Positions 25,317 through 32,549 of a DNA stretch of 64,000 nucleotides are shown here, in pieces. The notes beneath the pieces were generated by a model. It worked only from the letters and a program-made list of their open reading frames with translations, was not told the DNA's origin and made no database searches. Origin of the DNA: Paracoccaceae bacterium (GTDB lineage Bacteria; Pseudomonadota; Alphaproteobacteria; Rhodobacterales; Rhodobacteraceae); the NCBI GenBank assembly GCA_014654775.1, contig JACVZW010000059.1, positions 165,219-229,218 on the forward strand, in the 5' to 3' direction. A program made the position numbers and the translations under genes. Each line of letters begins with the position of its first letter. Within the stretch, counting starts at the first letter, position 1.

Positions 25317-26897
25317 ATGGCGACAGGCGCAGAGCTGACCTACAACACCGGCGCGACGGCGATACAGATGGCGAATGCCATCTTCGGCGATGGCGTCGTG
25401 GTGAACAGCGCGAGTTACACGGGCGACAACGCGTCCAAGGCGATCTATTCCAACGGCCAGCTTGCGCCGGGGGTGGTGCCGTCGACGACGGGGGTGATCC
25501 TGTCGACCGGGCGGGTGGTGGATTTTACCCAATCCAACGGCGATCCGAACCGGAATGCTGGCACATCGACCGATACGGGCGGGGTGAACAACAATGCACA
25601 GTTCAACACGCTGGCGGGGGCGTCGAGCTTTGACGCCTCGTGGCTGGATGTGACCTTCACGCCGTCGGGCAATATGATGACGATGCGCTTTGTCTTCGCG
25701 TCGGAAGAGTATCCCGAATACATCAACAGCAATTTCAACGATGTGGTCGGCGTCTGGGTGAATGGCGTGTCGGTGCCGATGGTGGTGAATGGCGGCACGG
25801 CGAGCGTCAACAACATCAACGGTGCGACGCAACAGAACCTGTTCGTGAACAACACGACCGATGACTTCAACACCGAGATGGACGGGTTCACGGTGACGCT
25901 GTCGCTGTCGATCCCGGTGAATGCGGGGGTGCAGAACACGATCCGCATCGGGATCGCGGATGTGGGCGATGCGGCCTTTGATTCCAACCTGCTGATCGCG
26001 GGGGATTCGCTGCAGACATCGACCGTGGCGCGACCGGACAGTTTTCAGGTGGACCCGAACGAAGCCACCACGATCAACGTGCTGGCCAATGACAGCACGA
26101 CGCAGGGGTCGCTGACGATCACCCATGTGAACGGCCAGCCGGTGGTGGCGGGGCAGACGATCACGCTGGCCTCGGGCGAGCAGATCACGCTGAACGCCAA
26201 TGGCACCTTCACGGTGGCGACCAATGCGACGGTGGAGACGCAGAGCTTTACCTACACCATCTCGAACGGTGTGGGTGGCACCGATGTGGGCATGGTCACG
26301 CTGAACATCGTGCAGTGCTTTGTCGCCGGGTGCCGGGTGTTGACACCGCGCGGTCTGGTGCCGGTGGAAGCGGTGGAGCCGGGCGATCTGATCCTGACGC
26401 GGGATGAGGGTGCGCAGCCGGTCCGGTGGATCGGGCGGCGGCGGGTGGCGGCGGAGGGGGATTTCGCGCCGATCGCCTTTACCGACGGGGCCTTGGGCGA
26501 TCATGGCGCGCTGCGCCTGTCACCCGAACATCGCGTGCTGCTGACCGGGGCGCTGGCGGAGGTGCTCTTCGGCGAGGAGGAGGTGCTGGTCGCGGCCAAG
26601 CATCTTGTGAACGATCACAGCATTCGGCGGCAGGCGGGAGGCGAGGTGGAGTATCTGCATCTGATGTTCGACCGCCATCAGGTGATCTGGGCCGAGGGTC
26701 TGCCGAGCGAGAGTTTCTATCCCGGGGCGACGTCTCTGTCGGGGCTGGAGGCAGGGGTGCGGGCGGAGCTGTGTGCGCTTTTCCCCGCAATCGACCCGAA
26801 AACCGGGGCCGGATATGGCCCGACGGCGCGGCGCGTGTTGCGCGCCTTTGAGGCAGAGGTCATGATGCGCGGAAGCTTGGTAAACGCCGCCGCATGA
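25317..26897 (+). CDS. Choice-of-anchor-L domain protein with C-terminal Hint domain (paralogue A)
   Basis: A 526-residue predicted secreted protein. Residues about 1-230 form a choice-of-anchor-L domain, recognised by VILSTGRVVDFTQS, the FASEEYPEY box at 127-135, and the closing IADVGDAAFDSNLLIAGDSL. A cadherin-like or VCBS-like beta region follows (ATTINVLANDSTT ... FTYTISNG). The Hint_2 domain starts at Cys334 (CFVAGCRVLTPRGLVPVEAVEPGDLILT) and keeps the downstream histidine in LSPEHRVLL. Hint domains can cleave or splice at the cysteine. Asn and Thr richness fits an extracellular protein. There is no Sec signal, consistent with type I secretion. ATG 25317 is preferred to GTG 25308. Confidence 0.85.
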   Translation: MATGAELTYNTGATAIQMANAIFGDGVVVNSASYTGDNASKAIYSNGQLAPGVVPSTTGVILSTGRVVDFTQSNGDPNRNAGTSTDTGGVNNNAQFNTLAGASSFDASWLDVTFTPSGNMMTMRFVFASEEYPEYINSNFNDVVGVWVNGVSVPMVVNGGTASVNNINGATQQNLFVNNTTDDFNTEMDGFTVTLSLSIPVNAGVQNTIRIGIADVGDAAFDSNLLIAGDSLQTSTVARPDSFQVDPNEATTINVLANDSTTQGSLTITHVNGQPVVAGQTITLASGEQITLNANGTFTVATNATVETQSFTYTISNGVGGTDVGMVTLNIVQCFVAGCRVLTPRGLVPVEAVEPGDLILTRDEGAQPVRWIGRRRVAAEGDFAPIAFTDGALGDHGALRLSPEHRVLLTGALAEVLFGEEEVLVAAKHLVNDHSIRRQAGGEVEYLHLMFDRHQVIWAEGLPSESFYPGATSLSGLEAGVRAELCALFPAIDPKTGAGYGPTARRVLRAFEAEVMMRGSLVNAAA

Positions 26898-26898
26898 T

Positions 26899-27888
26899 TT
26901 GACCCGCTGGATCGCCCTTTCGGAACAGACCGCCCCGCTTGCCGCGCCGCAGGTGGGCCTTCTTGGGCGTGGTCTGCTGGTGGCGGAGATCGAATTCCCA
27001 TTGGCGGAGGCGGCTGTCCTTTTGGACCTGCGGGCGGGGACGGGGGCCGAGGAAGTGGCGCTGTCGCTGTTTCACGATCTGGGGGCGGGTATCGCACTTT
27101 TGCATCGGCAAGGCGGGCAGGTGCTGCGCCATGTGCTGCCGGGCCCCTTGCCGCAGAAGCGGGGCGTGGCGCGGCTGAGCTTTGGCTGGGATGCGGGGGC
27201 GCGGCGCTGGTCGCTGGCGCTGGAGCAGGATGGGCGGCGGATCGCGGCGGAGGGCGCGCAGGTGCTTCCCCTGCGCTGGGATGATCTGGAGCGGCTTTGC
27301 GCGGGCGGGCCCGGGGTGCTGCGCCATCCGGCGGTGCTGTGGTTCGGGGTGACGGAGGGCGCGGCGCTGCCGGGGCCGCAGGCCTGGCTGGGGATGACGA
27401 CGCCAATCGAGACGCCGCGGGGCGCGGTGCCGGCCGGGCAGTTGAAGCCCGGAGACAGGGTGATGACGGCGGATCATGACGCGGTGGCGGTGACGGGGGT
27501 GACGCGGATTGCGGTGCCGAGCCGGGGCAGTCTTGCGCCGATCCGGCTGCGCGCGCCCTATTACGGGGCGCGGGAGGATATCCTTGTCTCGCCGGATCAG
27601 GCGGTCTGGGTGGGCGGGCCTGAGGCGGAGTACCTGTTCGGCGACGAGGAGGTGCTGGTGCTGGCGCGGCATCTGGCCGACGGGCAGATGGCGGTGGCCG
27701 ACAGCCGACGCGCGGTCGCCATCGGCGTGGTGCTGGACCTTGGCGCGGCAGAACTGATCCGGGCGGATGGCTGCCTTTTGGCCACGGCGGGTGCGGCCGG
27801 GTTGCCGCCGGTGCGGCGGCTTCTGGATGCCTATGAGGCGCAGCCTTTGCGCGCGGCGCTGCTGGGGTCGCAGCGGCGGGCGGTGTGA
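26899..27888 (+). CDS. Hint-fold protein with degenerate active site
   Basis: A 329-residue protein starting at TTG 26899, one base after the stop of paralogue A, so coupled translation is likely. The first 150 residues are a beta-rich region of unknown family. The C-terminal half aligns with the Hint domain of its neighbours: TPRGAVPAGQLKPGDRVMTADHD, then ILVSPDQAVWV, then EYLFGDEEVLVLARHLADG. The position of the nucleophilic cysteine is Trp163, and the NHRVL/EHRVL histidine is Gln. It should therefore not self-process. The N-terminal part does not carry the anchor-L motifs. Confidence 0.75.
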   Translation: MTRWIALSEQTAPLAAPQVGLLGRGLLVAEIEFPLAEAAVLLDLRAGTGAEEVALSLFHDLGAGIALLHRQGGQVLRHVLPGPLPQKRGVARLSFGWDAGARRWSLALEQDGRRIAAEGAQVLPLRWDDLERLCAGGPGVLRHPAVLWFGVTEGAALPGPQAWLGMTTPIETPRGAVPAGQLKPGDRVMTADHDAVAVTGVTRIAVPSRGSLAPIRLRAPYYGAREDILVSPDQAVWVGGPEAEYLFGDEEVLVLARHLADGQMAVADSRRAVAIGVVLDLGAAELIRADGCLLATAGAAGLPPVRRLLDAYEAQPLRAALLGSQRRAV

Positions 27889-27892
27889 GCCG

Positions 27893-28246
27893 TCAGTCGT
27901 AGAAGGGCGTCATCTGGGCGACGATGACGGAATTCTCGTCCAGCGCGCGCTGCATGAGGGCGCGTTCTTCGGCGTCGATCTCATCCCCTGCCTTGAGCCG
28001 ATCTTCCAGCGTGCCATAGCCCGACACGTCGAGCGGTGCGAGATCGGCCTGTTTCAGGATGGCGACGGTTTCGCGGACGGCCTCTTCCTCGTCCACCCCG
28101 GAGGCATAGCACATCAGCGCGGCCCCGGTGGCCGTGTCGGGCAGGCCGTCGCCGGGTTTGCGGCCCACTTCGACAACGAGGGTGTAGACCAGCTGCGGCC
28201 GCTTGGCGGCGCGTTTCTCGGGCTGGGGGGTGGGGTCGTCGGTCAT
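27893..28246 (-). CDS. Small acidic protein of unknown function
   Basis: A 117-residue soluble protein. A short charged N-terminus (DDPTPQPEKRAAKRPQ) leads into a compact part, LVYTLVVEVGRKPGDGLPD, followed by two acidic helices (DEEEAVRETVAILKQADL and EIDAEERALMQRALDEN). I do not recognise a family. It is convergent with the degenerate Hint gene (4 bases between) and divergent from the second anchor-L/Hint gene. Codon use is normal for the window. Confidence 0.65.
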   Translation of the reverse strand: MTDDPTPQPEKRAAKRPQLVYTLVVEVGRKPGDGLPDTATGAALMCYASGVDEEEAVRETVAILKQADLAPLDVSGYGTLEDRLKAGDEIDAEERALMQRALDENSVIVAQMTPFYD

Positions 28247-28398
28247 GGCTGGCTCCGCGCGTGCTGCGGGGAAGCGATAGCATCGCGGCGCGGCAAGCGC
28301 AAAGCGGCAGGGAGCGGCCCCGGCTGACGGGAAAAAGTTAACAATGTTTAACTCGCGGTCGTTTCCCCGTTCCGAGAGACTGCCGGGAGACAGGGTTG

Positions 28399-29946
28399 AT
28401 GAACGCGACGGAATTGCAGATCGATGCCGCAAGCGCCGAACAGATGGCCGCCACCATCTTTGGCGAAGGCGTGAAGATCGTTTCGGCGAGCTTTGTTGGG
28501 CAGAAGGATCAGGCCGGTATCTATTCCGGGGCGGAAAAGACGATGCCGGGGGTTGCGCCGTCGGACAGCGGGTTGATCCTGTCGACCGGGCGGGTGAGGG
28601 ATTTCACGCAGACCGACGGGGATGCCAATATCTCGGAAGGGACGTCGACCGCTTTCGGCACGGCGGGCGACGATATGCTGAGCAAGGTGTCAGGGCAGAC
28701 GACCTTTGACGCGGCGATCTTCGAGGCGAATTTCATTCCGACGGGCGACATGCTGTCGATGCAGATCGTCTGGTCGTCGGAAGAATATCTGGAATATGTG
28801 AATTCCGGCTATAACGACGCCTTCGCCGTTTGGGTGAACGGGGTGCCTGCGGAATTGGTGGTGGGCAAGGGCAACATCACCATCGACGACATCAACAACA
28901 AGGTGAACTCGAACCTCTACATCGACAATGCGGCGGCCTCGAACATCTACAACACCGAAATGGACGGGTTCACCGTTACGCTGACCCTGAAGGTGCCGGT
29001 GAAGGTGGGAGAGGTGAACACCTTCCGCATGGCGATCGCCGATGGCGGCGACAGTGCGTTCGATTCCGCCGTGATGATCGCGGCGGATTCCGTGCAGGTG
29101 GCGCTGATCGCGCAGGATGACGAGGTGACGATCCGGAAGGGTGATGTCGGCGAACTTGACGTTCTGAAGAACGACATGTCGAGCTGGCCCGAGACGCTCA
29201 AGATCACCAAGATCAACGGTGTGGCGGTTTCGGAGGGCGACAGCGTGAAGCTGCCTTCCGGTGAGACGATCACGCTAAAGGGCGGGCTGCTTTACGTCGA
29301 GTCGGTGAATAGTCTTGAGGATCGGGTCCTGACCTATGAGGTCACGGATGGCATGGGCACGACGGATGTGGCCTTCGTCAAGCTGGACATGATCGCCTGT
29401 TTCACGGCAGGCACGCTGATCGATGTGCCGGGCGGGCAAGTGGCGGTGGAGCGGCTGCGGGCGGGCGACAGGGTGCTGACTCGGGATCACGGGCCGCAGG
29501 TGCTGCGCTGGGTGGGGCGCGCGGTGCGGGCGGCGGTGGGCCTTGATGCGCCGGTGGAGATCGCGGCGGGCACCTTCGGCGATCACGGGACGGTGCGGCT
29601 GTCGCCCAATCACCGGGTGCTGGTGACGGGCGCGCGGGCGGAACTGCTGTTCGGCGAGGCGGAGGTACTGGTCAAGGCGCGCCATCTGGTGGATGGCCGC
29701 GCGGTGCGGGTGCTGGAGGGCGGCCAGGTCGCCTATCTGCACCTGCTGTTCGACCGGCATGAGGTGGTGACGGCGAACGGGCTGGATTGCGAGAGCTATC
29801 ACCCGGCCAGTCTGGCGGGCTGCGACGAGGAGGCGCGGGACGAGGTGCTGCGCCTGTTCCCGGTGCTGCGTGAGAACGCGGCGGCCTATGGGCCGCTGGC
29901 GCGGGTCGAGTTGAAGGCACGCGAGGCGCGGCTTTTGGCGGGGTAA
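28399..29946 (+). CDS. Choice-of-anchor-L domain protein with C-terminal Hint domain (paralogue B)
   Basis: A 515-residue paralogue of the gene at 25317 with the same layout. The anchor-L domain has LILSTGRVRDFTQT, SSEEYLEYVN and IADGGDSAFDSAVMIAADS, and is followed by a beta linker (TIRKGDVGELDVLKNDMS). The Hint domain starts at Cys334, CFTAGTLIDVPGGQVAVERLRAGDRVLT. Histidine in LSPNHRVLV is kept, so it looks active. The nucleophile falls at the same residue number as in paralogue A. ATG 28399 is chosen over the adjacent TTG 28396, with GGGAGACAGGG upstream. There is no Sec signal or RTX repeat, so the export route is inferred only. Confidence 0.85.
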   Translation: MNATELQIDAASAEQMAATIFGEGVKIVSASFVGQKDQAGIYSGAEKTMPGVAPSDSGLILSTGRVRDFTQTDGDANISEGTSTAFGTAGDDMLSKVSGQTTFDAAIFEANFIPTGDMLSMQIVWSSEEYLEYVNSGYNDAFAVWVNGVPAELVVGKGNITIDDINNKVNSNLYIDNAAASNIYNTEMDGFTVTLTLKVPVKVGEVNTFRMAIADGGDSAFDSAVMIAADSVQVALIAQDDEVTIRKGDVGELDVLKNDMSSWPETLKITKINGVAVSEGDSVKLPSGETITLKGGLLYVESVNSLEDRVLTYEVTDGMGTTDVAFVKLDMIACFTAGTLIDVPGGQVAVERLRAGDRVLTRDHGPQVLRWVGRAVRAAVGLDAPVEIAAGTFGDHGTVRLSPNHRVLVTGARAELLFGEAEVLVKARHLVDGRAVRVLEGGQVAYLHLLFDRHEVVTANGLDCESYHPASLAGCDEEARDEVLRLFPVLRENAAAYGPLARVELKAREARLLAG

Positions 29947-29992
29947 GCGCGGGTGGGGTGGAACCCCACCCGACGGGTGCGCGGCTTGCAGC

Positions 29993-30020
29993 GTAGGATG
30001 GGCAGTATTGCCCATCCTAC
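29993..30020. repeat. 28-bp palindromic repeat, copy 1 (GTAGGATGGGC arms)
   Basis: The inverted arms GTAGGATGGGC and GCCCATCCTAC surround AGTATT. Two more copies are at 59659-59690 and 59705-59732. It lies 46 bases past the end of paralogue B, where it could end transcription or protect the 3' end. Confidence 0.7.
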
Positions 30021-30070
30021 AGGCAGGGGCACGATCTTCCGCCGTGGCGCGGGGCGGCGGTCGTGGATGT

Positions 30071-30093
30071 GAGTATTTGGGCCAAGGTGAAGG
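30071..30093 (+). repeat. Short intergenic repeat GAGTATTT...AAGGTGAAGG
   Basis: Second member of the 23-bp family also at 12889 and 38141. It differs only in the middle (GGGCC) and in one base of AAGGTG. It sits between the Hint gene and dapD, whose 3' ends converge. Confidence 0.6.
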
Positions 30094-30154
30094 GGCAGGG
30101 TCGGTGTTGCCCTTCGGGCCGGGGGAGGGTGGGGTTGCGCCCCACCCGTGCCGA

Positions 30155-30982
30155 TCAGTCGCGCAAGAGTTCGTTGATCGAGGTCTTGGAGCGAGTCTGG
30201 GCGTCGACCTTCTTCACGATCACCGCGCAGTAGAGGTTGATGCCGTTCTTGGAGGGCATCGAGCCTGCGACGACGACGGAGCCTGCGGGCACCTCGCCAT
30301 AGGTGACGCTGCCCGTCTCGCGGTCGACGATCTTGGTCGATTTGCCGATGAAGACGCCCATGCCGAGGACGGAGCCTTCGCGCACGATGCAGCCTTCAAC
30401 GACTTCCGACCGCGCACCGATGAAGCAGTTGTCTTCGATGATGGTGGGACCCGCCTGCATGGGTTCCAGCACGCCGCCGATGCCCACGCCGCCCGAAAGG
30501 TGGACGTTCTTGCCGATCTGGGCGCAGGAGCCGACGGTGGCCCAGGTGTCGACCATCGTGCCTTCATCGACGAAGGCGCCGAGGTTGACGAAGGAGGGCA
30601 TCAGGACCACGCCCTTGGCGATGAAGGCCGAGCGGCGGACGACGCAGTTGGGGACGGCGCGGAAGCCCGCGGCGCGCCACTGGTCGGGGCCCCAGCCGTT
30701 GAACTTGCTGTCCACCTTGTCCCACCAGCCGCCGCCTTGCGGGCCGCCTGCGTGATGTTCCATGTCCTTGATGCGGAAGCCCAGAAGGACCGCCTTCTTG
30801 GCCCATTGGTTGACGTGCCAGTTGCCATCGGCCTGCCGTTCGGCGACGCGGAGGGTGCCGCTGTCGAGCGCGGTCAGCGTGGCTTCGATGGCGTCGCGCG
30901 CCTCGCCCCTTGTGGCGGGGGTGATGGTGTCGCGGGACTCCCATGCGGCTTCGATGGCGGCTTCCAGCGCGGCGTAGGACAT
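30155..30982 (-). CDS. dapD: Tetrahydrodipicolinate N-succinyltransferase
   Basis: DapD transfers succinyl from succinyl-CoA to tetrahydrodipicolinate in the lysine/DAP pathway. The 275-residue protein has the N-terminal helical domain, then left-handed beta-helix hexapeptides from about residue 105 ([20 protein letters not shown], then [21 protein letters not shown]). The conserved [22 protein letters not shown] follows. The length is the family norm. It has its own transcription unit. Together with dapE and dapA in this window it shows use of the succinylase branch. Confidence 0.97.
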   Translation of the reverse strand: MSYAALEAAIEAAWESRDTITPATRGEARDAIEATLTALDSGTLRVAERQADGNWHVNQWAKKAVLLGFRIKDMEHHAGGPQGGGWWDKVDSKFNGWGPDQWRAAGFRAVPNCVVRRSAFIAKGVVLMPSFVNLGAFVDEGTMVDTWATVGSCAQIGKNVHLSGGVGIGGVLEPMQAGPTIIEDNCFIGARSEVVEGCIVREGSVLGMGVFIGKSTKIVDRETGSVTYGEVPAGSVVVAGSMPSKNGINLYCAVIVKKVDAQTRSKTSINELLRD

Positions 30983-31062
30983 GGCCTTCCCCCCTTTTGA
31001 TTGGTCTGATCCGGTGCGACCCTATAGAGAGGCCGAAAGCCCTTCGCAACAAGAGGAACGGC

Positions 31063-31863
31063 ATGACACCCAAGGAGGATGGACGGGCGCACCCTTTCCG
31101 CGACAGCACGGAGGATGCGGCGGCGGCGGAGCGGTTGCCGGATACGGCGCAGACGCGGGCCCCGGCCTATCGGCTGGCCTTCACCGATACGGATTTCCTG
31201 ATGCGTGAGGAGTTGCGGCCGGTGCGGTTGCAGCTGGAACTGTTGAAGCCGCAGATGGTGCTGGATGAGCGGGGGATCCGGTCCACCGTGGTGGTGATGG
31301 GGTCAGCGCGGGTCAGGCCGGATTGCACGGGGCCTGCGGGGGGATTGGCGCGGTGGTATGAGGAGGCGCGGACGCTGTCCTTCCTTATCACGGAAGAGAG
31401 CCTGAAGAGCTATGGCCGCGAGTTGGTGGTGGTGACCGGGGGCGGGCCGGGCATCATGGAGGCGGGCAACCTTGGCGCGGCGGAGGCGGGGGGGCAGTCG
31501 ATCGGGCTGAATATCGTGCTGCCGCATGAACAGGCGCCCAATGCCCATGTGACGCCGGACCTGTGTTTCAACTTCCACTATTTCGCGATCCGCAAGATGC
31601 ATTTCCTGATGCGGGCGCGGGCGATCTGCATCTTTCCGGGCGGGTTCGGCACGCTGGACGAGATGTTCGAGGCGCTGACCCTGATCCAGACGGGGCGGAT
31701 GAAGCGGGTGCCCTTCCTGCTGTTTGGGCGGGCTTTCTGGGAGAGGGTCGTGAACTGGCAGGCGCTGGCGGAGGAGGGGGTGATCAACGCGGCGGATCTG
31801 GAGCTGTTCCGTTTTGTCGAGACGGCGGAGGAGGCGGTGGAGGCGATCCTGGGGATGGGGTGA
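31063..31863 (+). CDS. LOG-family protein (TIGR00730, nucleoside monophosphate phosphoribohydrolase-like)
   Basis: A 266-residue Rossmann-type protein. GGGPGIMEAGN begins at residue 127 and PGGFGTLDEMFE at about 192; these are the paired motifs of the LOG/YgdH family that hydrolyses cytokinin riboside monophosphates or related nucleotides. An extra N-terminal region of about 75 residues precedes the core, as in the larger bacterial members. ATG 31063 has AGAGGAA seven bases upstream. It diverges from dapD. Confidence 0.87.
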   Translation: MTPKEDGRAHPFRDSTEDAAAAERLPDTAQTRAPAYRLAFTDTDFLMREELRPVRLQLELLKPQMVLDERGIRSTVVVMGSARVRPDCTGPAGGLARWYEEARTLSFLITEESLKSYGRELVVVTGGGPGIMEAGNLGAAEAGGQSIGLNIVLPHEQAPNAHVTPDLCFNFHYFAIRKMHFLMRARAICIFPGGFGTLDEMFEALTLIQTGRMKRVPFLLFGRAFWERVVNWQALAEEGVINAADLELFRFVETAEEAVEAILGMG

Positions 31864-31930
31864 GGCGGGTTGATCGGGAGGAGGGCCAAGAGTATACTCC
31901 TGAAACATACGGGTGAAGAGGGGGTGTATC

Positions 31931-32152
31931 TTGGGCCGGATAAAGGTGAACCTGACGCTGGACTCCGAGGTGGCGGAGGCTGCGCGGACCTTGGGGCTGA
32001 ACATGTCGCGTCTTGCCGAGGCGGCGATTGCCGAGGCGACGAAGGCCGAGCGCAACCGTCTGTGGCGCGAGGAAAATCGCGCGGCGCTGGAGGCCTATGC
32101 CGAGGAAGTGGCGCGCGAGGGGTTGCCGCTGGCGTCCTATCGCACGTTCTGA
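31931..32152 (+). CDS. ccdA: CcdA-type antitoxin
   Basis: A 73-residue antitoxin: the ribbon-helix-helix N-terminus (RIKVNLTLDSEVAEAARTLGLNMSRL) is followed by an acidic and basic C-terminal tail (REENRAALEAYAEEVAREGLPLASYRTF) that would wrap the toxin. I prefer TTG 31931 because AGAGGGGG lies about seven bases upstream and homologues begin at this point. An in-frame GTG 31913 would add MKRGCI. It is followed 12 bases later by ccdB. The pair probably represses its own promoter; an AT-rich AGTATACTCCTGAAACATAC lies just upstream. Confidence 0.85.
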   Translation: MGRIKVNLTLDSEVAEAARTLGLNMSRLAEAAIAEATKAERNRLWREENRAALEAYAEEVAREGLPLASYRTF

Positions 32153-32164
32153 TGGTTCGGTCCT

Positions 32165-32458
32165 GTGGCGCAGTTTGACGTGTTTCGCCTGAGAAGTGGG
32201 ACGCTGGTCGTGGACCTGCAGACCGATCTGATCGGGATGGAGGCGTCGCGGATGGTGGCGCCGCTGCGCGAGGCGGGGCGCTATGCGGGCTTTCCCGGTC
32301 TGACGCCGATGGTGGAGATCGAGGGGACCGTGTGGATTGTGCGGGTGCAGGAGATGGCCGCGCTTCCGGGGGTGGAGTTGCGCGACTTTGTCACCAGCCT
32401 TGGCGCGCAGCGGGATGCGCTGATGCGGGCGGTGGATATCCTGTTTGACGGCTTCTGA
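32165..32458 (+). CDS. ccdB: CcdB-type toxin
   Basis: A 97-residue protein with a GTG start. QFDVFRLRSGTLVVDLQTDLIG and TPMVEIEGTVWIVRVQEMAALP correspond to the CcdB beta core, and the C-terminal helix RDALMRAVDILFDGF matches the gyrase-poisoning end of plasmid CcdB, although the final WGI is replaced. CcdB inhibits DNA gyrase and induces the SOS response. It lies directly before the SOS-boxed dnaE2. Confidence 0.85.
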   Translation: MAQFDVFRLRSGTLVVDLQTDLIGMEASRMVAPLREAGRYAGFPGLTPMVEIEGTVWIVRVQEMAALPGVELRDFVTSLGAQRDALMRAVDILFDGF

Positions 32459-32503
32459 TCCTTGCCGGAAGGGTGGGTTTGGGGACTCGTCCTTGGTGCA
32501 AAT

Positions 32504-32518
32504 GTTCCTATAATGTTC
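32504..32518 (+). promoter_or_regulatory. LexA (SOS) box before dnaE2
   Basis: GTTC at 32504 and GTTC at 32515 are separated by seven bases (CTATAAT), the exact alphaproteobacterial LexA motif GTTC-N7-GTTC. It lies 31 bases before the dnaE2 ATG and 45 bases past the ccdB stop. The spacer resembles a -10 element, so LexA would block the promoter. Confidence 0.85.
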
Positions 32519-32549
32519 TTTTGGAACATCTGCGAATCCTCTGCTGCCC

